Below, piece by piece: positions 1-7,684 of a DNA stretch of 22,338 nt. The DNA is taken from NCBI GenBank assembly GCA_002399815.1, contig DHEJ01000029.1, forward strand, positions 4,248-26,585, in the 5' to 3' direction. The stretch comes from Acholeplasmataceae bacterium UBA4853 (lineage in GTDB: Bacteria > Bacillota_I > Bacilli_A > Acholeplasmatales > Acholeplasmataceae). Made by a program: the position numbers and the translations under genes. A model generated the notes under the pieces. It was not told where the DNA came from and ran no database searches. It was given only the letters and a program-made list of their open reading frames with translations. The number at the start of each line of letters is the position of its first letter. The first letter of the stretch is position 1.

Positions 1-141
1 ATTTATCCGAGTGAAGGACCATTTATGTATCACTATGATGAAAACGAAATTAGATTTACAAATCCAAAAGAAAAAATTTGGGATATGCATATTATTCCAT
101 ATCATCAATTGGAGACAGTATTAGAAGAAGGATTTAAATGA
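1..141 (+). CDS. C-terminal 46 residues of an unidentified protein
   Basis: An open frame enters from the left edge and runs to a TGA at 139-141. The visible tail holds 46 residues, includes the stretch IWDMHIIPYHQLETVLEEGF, and shows no family motif I recognise. Its stop overlaps the start of the following ABC-F gene in an ATGA junction, so the two are probably translationally coupled and cotranscribed. The TGA must be a real stop because the downstream ATG opens a complete gene in another frame. Function cannot be assigned from this fragment. Confidence 0.7.
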   Translation: MYPSEGPFMYHYDENEIRFTNPKEKIWDMHIIPYHQLETVLEEGFK

Positions 142-1679
142 GCTTACTAGAGGTCAATAATTTAACATTTAGATATGGTGATGAAAATTTATATGAAGAT
201 GCAAATATGCGTCTTTTTGAAGGTGAACACGCTGTATTAGTAGGAAAAAATGGTGCTGGAAAATCATCTTTATTAAAGTTACTTTATAAGTTATTGTCTC
301 CTGATAAAGGTAGTATCACTTGGGTTAACTATAAAAAGGTTGGTTATTTGGATCAATATGCAGAAATTGATCCTCAATTAACAGTAAAAAAATATCTATA
401 TGATGTTTTTTTACATTTATTTGAAAAGGAAAGTCAAATTCAAGAATTATATGAATCTATTGAACATGCTAAAGAATCTGAATATGACAGGATTTTAAAA
501 AAAGCTCATAATTTAGAAGAAGAATTAGTTAAGGAAAATTTTTATGCTCTAACTTCAACCATTTCTAATATTATGAACGGGTTAGGGTTATCTACTGATT
601 TATTAGATGAACCCATTAAGATATTATCTGGTGGTATGCGTGCTAAACTTATTTTAGGTAAACTACTTTTAGCTGATGCAGATATTTTATTATTAGATGA
701 ACCTACAAACTTTTTAGATCTTAAACATATTGACTGGTTAATTAAGTTTTTAAATGGATTAAATAAAACTTTTATTGTTGTATCCCATGATGAATATTTC
801 TTAAAGAGTATTGCTACAACAGTGTTTGCACTTGAAGGTAAAGCTATTACAAGATATAAGGGTAATTTTGATTATTACTTAAAGGAACGTGAATTAAGAA
901 TCGAACAACAATCAAAATCATATACTGCACAACAAAAATTAATTGAAAAGACAGAAGACTATATTAAAAGAAATATTGTGAGAGCATCTACAACAAAAAT
1001 GGCACAATCCAGACGTAAGATGTTAAACAAGATTGTAAGAATCCATAAACCAACCAGTGATAAACAAATTAAATTAAAATTCTTATTTGGTTCATCAACC
1101 GGTAGAGATGTACTCAAAGTAAATAATCTTTCAATTGGATATAGTGAGCCATTGGTTGAACCGTTAGATTTTAAGATTGTTAAGGGTGATAAAGTGGCTA
1201 TTACCGGTAAAAATGGTATTGGTAAATCTACTTTAATTAAAACTCTAAATCATATTATTGAACCACTAGATGGTAGTTTTGAGTGGATTGATACAGCACA
1301 AATTTTATACTTTGAACAAGAGATTAATCTTGAAGAATCACTAACACCTTTTGAAATCATTCACCAAGAACATATTGATTATGATAGAAAACAAGTAATG
1401 AGTGTACTAGCGTTATTTGGTATTGATTTTGAAATGGCAAATAGACCTTTAAAAACATTGTCTGGTGGAGAAAAAAGTAAGGTTAAGTTTGCTTTAACAA
1501 GAAATAATAAATCGAATGTATTAATTTTAGATGAACCAACTAATCACTTAGATAAATCAGCTAAAAGTGCACTAAGGGATGCATTAATTGAATATCCTGG
1601 AACAGTCATTTTGGTATCCCATGAAAAGGGTTTTTATGAAGAAATATGTGATTATGAAATTCATTTATCAACTATCTAA
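138..1679 (+). CDS. ABC-F family ATPase (ribosome-associated, no membrane domain)
   Basis: A soluble protein of 513 residues with two ABC ATPase domains in tandem and no membrane segments, the layout of ABC-F proteins that act on the ribosome (translation factors or antibiotic-resistance factors). First domain: Walker A GKNGAGKSS at 36-44, signature LSGGM at 163-167, Walker B ILLLDE at 183-188. Second domain: Walker A GKNGIGKST at 357-365, signature LSGGE at 441-445, Walker B LILDE at 462-466. A charged helical linker (about 245-320) joins them, as expected for the P-site tRNA interaction motif. Both catalytic glutamates are present, so it should hydrolyse ATP. The start is supported by AAGAAGGA just upstream and by the ATGA overlap with the preceding gene. 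The length is near that of YbiT/YkpA-type members; which subfamily it belongs to, and whether it confers resistance, cannot be told here. Confidence 0.93.
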   Translation: MSLLEVNNLTFRYGDENLYEDANMRLFEGEHAVLVGKNGAGKSSLLKLLYKLLSPDKGSITWVNYKKVGYLDQYAEIDPQLTVKKYLYDVFLHLFEKESQIQELYESIEHAKESEYDRILKKAHNLEEELVKENFYALTSTISNIMNGLGLSTDLLDEPIKILSGGMRAKLILGKLLLADADILLLDEPTNFLDLKHIDWLIKFLNGLNKTFIVVSHDEYFLKSIATTVFALEGKAITRYKGNFDYYLKERELRIEQQSKSYTAQQKLIEKTEDYIKRNIVRASTTKMAQSRRKMLNKIVRIHKPTSDKQIKLKFLFGSSTGRDVLKVNNLSIGYSEPLVEPLDFKIVKGDKVAITGKNGIGKSTLIKTLNHIIEPLDGSFEWIDTAQILYFEQEINLEESLTPFEIIHQEHIDYDRKQVMSVLALFGIDFEMANRPLKTLSGGEKSKVKFALTRNNKSNVLILDEPTNHLDKSAKSALRDALIEYPGTVILVSHEKGFYEEICDYEIHLSTI

Positions 1680-1694
1680 ATATTTTGGTTGAAA

Positions 1695-1723
1695 TTCAGC
1701 TTTTATTTTGATATACTTATAAT
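1695..1723 (+). promoter_or_regulatory. Probable promoter of rpmG
   Basis: A perfect -10 TATAAT lies at 1718-1723, about 20 bases before the rpmG start. The hexamer 17 bases further up (1695-1700, TTCAGC) is a poor -35; a better TTGAAA at 1689-1694 is spaced too far (23 bases). Transcription would begin near 1730, leaving only the ribosome site GGAGG (1732-1736) and a few bases as leader. No terminator is visible after the ABC-F gene, so read-through may also contribute. Confidence 0.45.
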
Positions 1724-1744
1724 GCAAGTTTGGAGGGAAATTTC

Positions 1745-1894
1745 ATGCGTGAATTAGTAAAATTAGTCTGTACAGAATGTGGCGATGAAAATTATTACAC
1801 AACAAAAAATAAAAAGACAACACCTGATCGTTTAGAAATGAAAAAGTATTGTCCACGTTTAAGAAAGTACACGATTCATAGAGAAAAGAAATAA
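1745..1894 (+). CDS. rpmG: 50S ribosomal protein L33
   Basis: A 49-residue protein beginning MRELVKLVCTECGDENYY, matching bacterial L33 in length and sequence; it is a structural protein of the large ribosomal subunit. The first cysteine pair (Cys9, Cys12) is present, but the second pair is broken: Cys36 in YCPRLRKY is followed by Leu where zinc-binding forms have the fourth cysteine. This resembles the zinc-independent (C-minus) L33 form, although three of the four cysteines remain. The ribosome site GGAGG at 1732-1736 is well placed for this ATG. It is a single gene with its own promoter-like sequence upstream and a terminator that begins inside its stop codon. Confidence 0.95.
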   Translation: MRELVKLVCTECGDENYYTTKNKKTTPDRLEMKKYCPRLRKYTIHREKK

Positions 1895-1918
1895 ACTATC
1901 ATTGTATAGTTTTTTTTC
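1893..1918 (+). terminator. Intrinsic terminator of rpmG
   Basis: AAACTAT (1893-1899) pairs with ATAGTTT (1906-1912) around a six-base loop, followed by a T run to 1917. The 5' arm begins in the TAA stop of rpmG, so a ribosome at the stop codon would overlie part of the hairpin. Confidence 0.8.
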
Positions 1919-1932
1919 TATTATAAAACATT

Positions 1933-2556
1933 ATGTTCTATCAATTTAAGGGTAATGACGAACAATCACATACATATTTAATTTGCCGGTTTGGTCACTG
2001 TTTTTTAGTTGACCCTTCTTTTGACTATCAAGGTATAATGGATAAATTAGGTAGTCAAATGTTAGATGGTATTTTACTAACACATGGACATAGTGATCAT
2101 GTAGGGTTAATTCATAAATTTCATGTACCTATCTATATTCATGAAGCGGATGCTGCTTTATTATTTGATGATATCCATAATGGATTTGATCAAGTTAATA
2201 AAAGATTATATAAAAGAAAAGATTTAGATATTAGAATTATTAAAGATAACGATTTAATTCCGTTAGCAGATCAAAATATCACAGTGTATCATACACCAGG
2301 ACATACAAAAGGATCGGTTACTTTTTTATACGATCCTTACATATTTACTGGGGATACTTTATTTAAGGGTGATATTGGAAGATATGATCTTTATTCAGGC
2401 AATTTATCGGATTTAAAGAAAAGTATTACAAGAATCATTGAACTACCTAATCAAAATGCTAAAATTTATCCAGGACATGATGAAATGTCTACGTTAAGAG
2501 ATGAAAGAAAAAATAACGCATTTTATCTAAAATGGAAGAAACAAGGTAAAATATAA
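1933..2556 (+). CDS. Metallo-beta-lactamase-fold hydrolase (glyoxalase II-like, YqgX type)
   Basis: A 207-residue protein with the complete metal-ligand set of the metallo-beta-lactamase fold: HGHSDH at 51-56, His124 in TPGHTKGS, Asp141 in FTGDTLF and His182 in YPGHDEM. Short proteins of this kind are usually annotated as hydroxyacylglutathione hydrolase-like thioesterases; the substrate is unknown. The start is forced: an in-frame TAA lies at 1924-1926, leaving only ATG 1933 or ATT 1930, and no Shine-Dalgarno sequence lies in front. The rpmG terminator U-tract ends about 15 bases upstream and an AT-rich -10-like sequence (TATTAT/TATAAA, 1919-1927) sits between, so the transcript may be leaderless. 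It is followed 17 bases later by coaX, probably in one operon. Confidence 0.88.
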   Translation: MFYQFKGNDEQSHTYLICRFGHCFLVDPSFDYQGIMDKLGSQMLDGILLTHGHSDHVGLIHKFHVPIYIHEADAALLFDDIHNGFDQVNKRLYKRKDLDIRIIKDNDLIPLADQNITVYHTPGHTKGSVTFLYDPYIFTGDTLFKGDIGRYDLYSGNLSDLKKSITRIIELPNQNAKIYPGHDEMSTLRDERKNNAFYLKWKKQGKI

Positions 2557-2573
2557 ATAAGAGGTTAATACAT

Positions 2574-3314
2574 ATGATACTTTTATTTGATGTAGGAAAC
2601 ACAAGTATATATACTGGGGTTGCAGAAAATTCTGAAATTATCATGACATTTAGAATGAATACTGAACTCAATAAAACACCAGATGAATACTATTTAACTT
2701 TAAAACAGTTTGTAGAAACATCTAAGGTCACAGGTATTATTATAGGGTCAGTTGTACCGGTTGTTACAATTGCCTTAGTTAAGATTGCACAAAAATACTT
2801 CAATCTAGAACCGATTATTATTCAACCAGGGGTTAAAACTGGTATTTCTGTTAAAGCGGATAATTCAAAAGAAGTTGGTGCTGATTTAGTAGCTGATGCA
2901 GCTGGACTTGATAGTCCAAATCCTACGTTAATTATTGATTTAGGTACAGCAAATAAATTTATTTATGTTAAAGATAATCAAATTAAAGGTGTTATTATTG
3001 CTCCAGGTATTGCTTTATCCATTAAAGCACTTGCTGGTAATACAGCACTACTTCATGAAGTTGAAGTCAAATTACCACCAAAATATTTAGCAAATAATAC
3101 AATTCAATGTATCCAATCAGGTGTTATTTATGGTGCAATAACCATGATTGAGGGTATGGTTGGACGGATTAGAGAAGAAGTGAATGAATCCTTTGATATT
3201 ATTTTAACCGGTGGATTATCTAAGTTATTAGTTGATCATATTCGTTTAGATATTAAAAGAGATTCTAGATTAGTTTTAAAAGGATTACTTAAGATTTATT
3301 ATAAAAATCAATAA
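2574..3314 (+). CDS. coaX: Type III pantothenate kinase
   Basis: A 246-residue protein of the ASKHA-fold type III pantothenate kinase family, which phosphorylates pantothenate in the first step of coenzyme A synthesis. Visible features are the phosphate-binding DVGNT at 6-10, the PGVKTG segment near 85-90, EVGAD at 100-104, the glycine-rich IDLGTA at 121-126, the IAPGI loop at 142-146 and ILTGGLS at 210-216. Two usually conserved spots differ: the family motif GADR reads GADL (Leu105), and DFGTATT reads DLGTANK (122-128). The arginine of GADR is associated with substrate binding in family structures, so activity may be altered. The ribosome site AAGAGGT is well placed. It sits in a compact run with its neighbours: 17-base gaps to the hydrolase before and the phosphohexomutase after. 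Confidence 0.88.
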   Translation: MILLFDVGNTSIYTGVAENSEIIMTFRMNTELNKTPDEYYLTLKQFVETSKVTGIIIGSVVPVVTIALVKIAQKYFNLEPIIIQPGVKTGISVKADNSKEVGADLVADAAGLDSPNPTLIIDLGTANKFIYVKDNQIKGVIIAPGIALSIKALAGNTALLHEVEVKLPPKYLANNTIQCIQSGVIYGAITMIEGMVGRIREEVNESFDIILTGGLSKLLVDHIRLDIKRDSRLVLKGLLKIYYKNQ

Positions 3315-3331
3315 TGTAAAGGACATGGATT

Positions 3332-4966
3332 ATGACGTATAAAACAGCTTATGAAACATGGTTAAATGAACCAAGTTTAACACAAAAAGAAGTCGATACA
3401 TTAAGACAAATGAGTGAGAAAGAAATAGAAGATTCCTTTTATCAAGAATTATCATTTGGTACAGGCGGTATTCGTGGTTTAATGGGTTTAGGACCCAACC
3501 GAATTAATATCTATACGATTAGAAAAGTTACTTTAGGGTTGGCTAAATATTTATTAACACATCAAAAATTAAATGGTGTTGCAATTGCATATGATAACCG
3601 TTTTGGTTCAAAAGAATTTGCACATGAAGCAGCTAAAGTACTTGCAAGTAATGGTATAAAATCATATATATATAAAGAATTAAGACCAACACCTATGTTA
3701 AGTTTTTTAGTTAGACACTTTAAAACATCTGCTGGTATCATGCTAACTGCATCTCATAATCCAAAAGAGTATAACGGATTTAAAGCATATAATGAAACTG
3801 GTGCACAATTAAATACGATCGAATCAGAAATGGTCGTTAAAAAGATTAATACAGTTTTTTCACCATTTAATATCTCAGCAGTTGACAATGAATTGATTCA
3901 TTGGGTTGGTGATGAAATTGATGAAATATATTTAAATGAAGTTAAAAAGCTTTCAATTCATAAGGATCAAAAAGATTTGAAACTAGTGTATTCACCACTT
4001 CATGGAACAGGTGGACCAGTAATTCCAAAACTTTTAAGAAGTGAAGGCTATGAAGTCATTGAAGTTAGTGAACAAATGGTGGTTGACCCAGCATTTTCTG
4101 CAACAAAGTCATCAAACCCTGAAGAAGCTTTAAGTTATGAAAAGGGTATTGAAGTTGCATTAGAACATGATGCTGATTTAGTGTTTGTAACTGATCCAGA
4201 TGCTGACCGTTTAGGGGTTGGTGTGAAATCACATGGTAAGTTTAAACTGCTTACTGGTAACCAAACAGCATCGATAATTATATATTATCTATTAAGTGAG
4301 AAAAAGTGGCCAAAAGGCTTTGTTTATACAACAGTAGTAACAACCAATTTGATTAAAGAAATTGCTAAAGCATACGATCAAAATATCGGTGAAACATTAA
4401 CTGGGTTTAAGTTTATTGGTGAACAAGCACATAAAATTGAAGGTAAAGAGGCTTATATTTTTGGTTGTGAAGAATCATATGGTAGTTTAATTAAGGATTT
4501 TGTAAGAGATAAAGATGCTGTTCAAGCAGTCTATATGCTTGCTGAAATTGGTAATACTTTAAAACATCAAGGTATGACATTAATCGATTATTTAGAGGTT
4601 ATTTATAAGCGCTTTGGTTACTATGTTGAAAGTACAATGAATATCAGTTTAAAGGGTATTGAAGGTGCTAAAAAGATTCAAACAATTATGTCTTATTTCA
4701 GAAAAAATGGGTTACATATTGAAGGATTTAAAGTGAATAACTCAATTGATTACATTCATGGACATAAAAACCCTCATGATATTACCTTACCACCATCAGA
4801 TGTGCTAAAATATGAACACAACGATGGATTCATTGTATTTAGACCAAGTGGTACAGAACCGAAACTTAAAGTATATTTCTCAACTAAAAAAGATAGTTTA
4901 GAAAAAGCCAATAGTTATGTTGATGCATTAAAAAATAAAGTTAGTCAAATTATTGATACTTTATAG
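3332..4966 (+). CDS. Phosphoglucomutase/phosphomannomutase (alpha-D-phosphohexomutase)
   Basis: A 544-residue alpha-D-phosphohexomutase, close in length and layout to the PgcA type of Firmicutes. All four active-site loops are intact: the phosphoserine loop TASHNP at 139-144 (catalytic Ser141), the Mg-binding loop DPDADR at 288-293, the sugar-binding loop GCEESYG at 378-384 and the phosphate-binding loop RPSGTEPKLK at 504-513. It probably interconverts glucose-6-phosphate and glucose-1-phosphate, although mannose or pentose phosphates cannot be excluded. Glucose-1-phosphate is the substrate of GalU, encoded about 10 kb downstream at 14403. The start follows AAAGGA at 3318-3323; a nearer ATG at 3325 is out of frame. 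Confidence 0.93.
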   Translation: MTYKTAYETWLNEPSLTQKEVDTLRQMSEKEIEDSFYQELSFGTGGIRGLMGLGPNRINIYTIRKVTLGLAKYLLTHQKLNGVAIAYDNRFGSKEFAHEAAKVLASNGIKSYIYKELRPTPMLSFLVRHFKTSAGIMLTASHNPKEYNGFKAYNETGAQLNTIESEMVVKKINTVFSPFNISAVDNELIHWVGDEIDEIYLNEVKKLSIHKDQKDLKLVYSPLHGTGGPVIPKLLRSEGYEVIEVSEQMVVDPAFSATKSSNPEEALSYEKGIEVALEHDADLVFVTDPDADRLGVGVKSHGKFKLLTGNQTASIIIYYLLSEKKWPKGFVYTTVVTTNLIKEIAKAYDQNIGETLTGFKFIGEQAHKIEGKEAYIFGCEESYGSLIKDFVRDKDAVQAVYMLAEIGNTLKHQGMTLIDYLEVIYKRFGYYVESTMNISLKGIEGAKKIQTIMSYFRKNGLHIEGFKVNNSIDYIHGHKNPHDITLPPSDVLKYEHNDGFIVFRPSGTEPKLKVYFSTKKDSLEKANSYVDALKNKVSQIIDTL

Positions 4967-4980
4967 GAGAGATGAAAATT

Positions 4981-6237
4981 ATGAATAAACAAAGAAGAAG
5001 TAATTATTTTAATCAAGTAGATAATATGAGCTTATCAGTATTCTATTCAGGATTTGCACCTCATTTATCTGCAGATGCATTTTATCCATTTCAAGTGAAT
5101 AGAAACTTTTGGTATTTATCAAACATCAATCAAGATAATGCTATTTTGTTAATGGCAAAATCAAATAACTTAAGTGAAAGTTATTTATTCATTAAAAAAA
5201 TCGACCCTGTTGAAGCACTTTGGGTAGGTGAATCATTAACCTTTGAAAAAGCTAGTGAATTATCAGGCATTCCGTATGAAAATATTAGAGATATTCAAAC
5301 ATTTGATGCGTTTTTCTCATCTTTATTAACACAATCAAGACGTGCTTTGTTTGGGACAATTGAAAAGGTTTATTTTGATATTGAAAGACAAAGCTTTACA
5401 GATCAAGCCTTGTTAGGTGAAAGAAAAGCATCTGAATTTATGCAAAAGTATCCACATCTTAATCTTAAAAATGCACATCCTATCTTAGCGTTTTTAAGAA
5501 GTAGTAAGGATGAGGCTGAAATAAAACAAATCCAAGGTGCAATTCAAATTTCTAAAGTTGCAAACCTACATTTACTTGATTCAATTAAACATGCAAAAAA
5601 TGAATTTGATTTAGCAACTGAATTTAATTATGTACTAAATAAACATCGTACAGTACCTTCATTTGGTTCAATTATTGCAGGTGGAAAGAACGCTACAATT
5701 CTCCACTATGAACACCATGACCAAGATTTAAACCAAGGTGATTTAGTGTTACTAGATTTAGGTGTTAGATATCAACAATACGCATCCGATATTACGAGAA
5801 CTTATCCAATTAATGGAAAATTTAGTCAAAGACAAAAAGAAGTTTATCAAGCTGTGTTAAATGTTAATAAAGCAATTATCCAATGGGTTAAAGCTGGAGT
5901 TACTCAATTTGAGTATAATGAAAAAGGTAAAGAATTATTAGCTAAAGAAGCTAAGGCTTTAGGATTAATTAAAGAAGATGTTGAATTAATCAAATACTAT
6001 TATCATGGATTGGGTCATGCACTAGGACTTGATGTACACGATGTTGGTAATCCACAGTTACCATTTAGAGTTGGACAAGTGATCACAGTTGAACCAGGAT
6101 TATATATTTCTGAAGAAGGTATCGGTGTGAGAATCGAAGATAACCTACTATTAACAGAAACTGGTTGTATCAATCTATCAAGTGAAATCATTAAAGAAGT
6201 TTCAGATATTGAAGCTTATATGAAACATACTAAATAA
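4981..6237 (+). CDS. M24 family aminopeptidase (Xaa-Pro aminopeptidase type)
   Basis: A cytosolic metallo-aminopeptidase of 418 residues with an N-terminal creatinase-like domain (about 1-165) and a pita-bread catalytic domain (about 180-410). All five metal ligands are present: Asp259 and Asp270 in LLDLGVRYQQYASDITRTY, His346 in HGLGHALG, Glu371 in TVEPGLY and Glu386 in GVRIEDN. Family members remove N-terminal residues before proline, consistent with scavenging of peptides. I place the start at ATG 4981 rather than at the in-frame ATG 4972, because the ribosome site AGGAGAG (4965-4971) abuts 4972 but is 9 bases from 4981. It is the last gene of the run that begins with the hydrolase at 1933. 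Confidence 0.9.
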   Translation: MNKQRRSNYFNQVDNMSLSVFYSGFAPHLSADAFYPFQVNRNFWYLSNINQDNAILLMAKSNNLSESYLFIKKIDPVEALWVGESLTFEKASELSGIPYENIRDIQTFDAFFSSLLTQSRRALFGTIEKVYFDIERQSFTDQALLGERKASEFMQKYPHLNLKNAHPILAFLRSSKDEAEIKQIQGAIQISKVANLHLLDSIKHAKNEFDLATEFNYVLNKHRTVPSFGSIIAGGKNATILHYEHHDQDLNQGDLVLLDLGVRYQQYASDITRTYPINGKFSQRQKEVYQAVLNVNKAIIQWVKAGVTQFEYNEKGKELLAKEAKALGLIKEDVELIKYYYHGLGHALGLDVHDVGNPQLPFRVGQVITVEPGLYISEEGIGVRIEDNLLLTETGCINLSSEIIKEVSDIEAYMKHTK

Positions 6238-6253
6238 AAAAGTTAAATCATTG

Positions 6254-6287
6254 AAATCCTCCTATTATTGTTTAGGAGGATTTTTTT
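6254..6287 (+). terminator. Intrinsic terminator that embeds the next gene's ribosome-binding site
   Basis: AAATCCTCCTA (6254-6264) pairs perfectly with TAGGAGGATTT (6273-6283) around an 8-base loop, followed by a T run to 6287. The 3' arm contains AGGAGG (6274-6279), ideally placed for the ATG at 6288. The same hairpin therefore ends transcription of the M24 gene and, in read-through RNA, would hide the Shine-Dalgarno sequence of the secreted-protein gene. Confidence 0.9.
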
Positions 6288-6908
6288 ATGAAAATAAAAT
6301 TAAGTATCATTTTGTTTATTTTAAGTTTGATTATGCTATCGGAATCAACCTATGCATATGCTAACTTTGAGGATTTCGAAAAGGTTGGTTCAGGTAAATT
6401 ATTAAGCGAATTTACTGATAGTGATTATGAAGATAATTATAAATTACTACCAGATCCAACCTTTATGGGTTGGCATACGATGCATGTTACAGAATCACTT
6501 AAAGTTAAATACATTTCTGAAACATTATTTAGTTATTATAATAATGGAAAGTCAGCGATTCAATATAATTATAAGGCTTCTAAAAAAACATTAAGTTCTT
6601 ATAGTTTACAAGTAACTGGAGGATTGAAGCTAGAAACAAAAAAGGATAATAAAGTGTTTGGTGATGGACTTAAATCATCTATTAATGTGGAGTATGAATA
6701 TGAATATTCACAAGAGGAAGTTGAATCTTATGATATCAAGGTTTCGATTGAACCTCAGACTCAGATGGTACTTTATTTATATGGTGAAGGTACCATTACA
6801 AACGGTGTAGCTAAGAATTATTTTTTCTTTATTGAAACAAGTAAAGGGGGATATGAAATCTTTGTAGTTACTACCCATTATCAACGTTTAGAGATTACAC
6901 CAATATGA
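6288..6908 (+). CDS. Secreted beta-rich protein of unknown function
   Basis: A 206-residue protein with a clear signal peptide: a short basic start, a hydrophobic core at about 5-18 and a likely cleavage site after Ala23 or Ala25 (STYAYA/NFED). No lipobox cysteine is seen, so it is probably released or held by its partner. The mature part is rich in Ser, Thr, Tyr and alternating polar/hydrophobic residues (about 70-165), ending with SIEPQTQMVLYLYGEG and a strand-rich tail. This pattern resembles the long beta-hairpin modules of aerolysin/ETX-MTX2 pore-forming proteins, but I see no diagnostic motif, so that is only a fold hypothesis. The start follows an AGGAGG that lies inside the upstream terminator hairpin. 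The stop overlaps the next gene (ATGA), indicating coupled synthesis. Confidence 0.75.
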   Translation: MKIKLSIILFILSLIMLSESTYAYANFEDFEKVGSGKLLSEFTDSDYEDNYKLLPDPTFMGWHTMHVTESLKVKYISETLFSYYNNGKSAIQYNYKASKKTLSSYSLQVTGGLKLETKKDNKVFGDGLKSSINVEYEYEYSQEEVESYDIKVSIEPQTQMVLYLYGEGTITNGVAKNYFFFIETSKGGYEIFVVTTHYQRLEITPI

Positions 6909-7645
6909 AAAAATATATCATTGGTGGTAGTATCCTAGCAGTATTGATAACTGTCTTAATCATTTCATTATTACCAAAAAAAGAAGCGATTGAAGTGTTA
7001 TTTTTAAGTCAATCAAACTATATATTATATGAAAAAGATTGTCAGTTATCATTTATTTATTTTACCAATGATCCTAATTATGAATTAATTGATGAATATA
7101 GTGCGGGATTTATTGAAAATGAAGATCAATCTTTAAAATTTATTGTAGATCAAATCTCTCAAGTAAAAATTCATAATGAAATGTTTAGAGGTCAGACGTA
7201 TTATGGATATAAGATATATGTGAATTTACCAGATATCACAGGTAGTTATTACATGGAAAAATTATATTTAAAATTAGATACTCACGGTCAGTCATATCAT
7301 TTTTTTGCTGGTGAGCTTTTTGTTGAATATCAGACTGGCTATGATAAGTTGATTCCATGGACAGGACTTGAAGGGATTAAAAAAACTAGCCCACAGTTAT
7401 CACAAATAATAGTTGATGTGAGTGATTATGTCCAGATTGATGCTGTTTATATTGGTCCATATTTAGTGACTTATTTTTATGGCAATAATGAGCTAATTAT
7501 ACATGCACCAGAAGATACATATCTTTTTAATGAGACTTATGTAAAGATTGTTACAGATATGGGTATTACTTATTTACCTCAATTTAACTATTTTAGTAAT
7601 TACCAGTTATTAATTTCAGGTTATTACTCCAAACACTTAATTTAA
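6905..7645 (+). CDS. Membrane-anchored extracellular protein of unknown function
   Basis: A 246-residue protein with one N-terminal membrane helix (about 4-24, after MKK) followed by a long Tyr/Phe-rich, beta-looking domain that should face outside. No known domain or catalytic motif is recognised. It overlaps the preceding secreted-protein gene by four bases and has little Shine-Dalgarno sequence of its own (AGAGA, distant), so it probably relies on translational coupling. The pair lies directly before an ABC exporter that has its own promoter; a functional link with the exporter is possible but rests only on position. Confidence 0.72.
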   Translation: MKKYIIGGSILAVLITVLIISLLPKKEAIEVLFLSQSNYILYEKDCQLSFIYFTNDPNYELIDEYSAGFIENEDQSLKFIVDQISQVKIHNEMFRGQTYYGYKIYVNLPDITGSYYMEKLYLKLDTHGQSYHFFAGELFVEYQTGYDKLIPWTGLEGIKKTSPQLSQIIVDVSDYVQIDAVYIGPYLVTYFYGNNELIIHAPEDTYLFNETYVKIVTDMGITYLPQFNYFSNYQLLISGYYSKHLI

Positions 7646-7665
7646 CTACGTTAATGTGTTAAAAT
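7637..7665 (+). promoter_or_regulatory. Extended -10 promoter for the ABC exporter genes
   Basis: TG at 7657-7658, one base, then TAAAAT at 7660-7665 form an extended -10. Seventeen bases upstream is TTAATT (7637-7642), a weak -35. Transcription would start near 7672, just before the ribosome site AGAGG at 7673-7677, which gives a very short leader. Confidence 0.5.
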
Positions 7666-7684
7666 AGGTATCAGAGGTTTATGT

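Noticed and set aside
4972..4980. M24 peptidase starting at ATG 4972
   Set aside because: AGGAGAG abuts this ATG with almost no spacing, whereas the in-frame ATG 4981 has a normal 9-base spacing.
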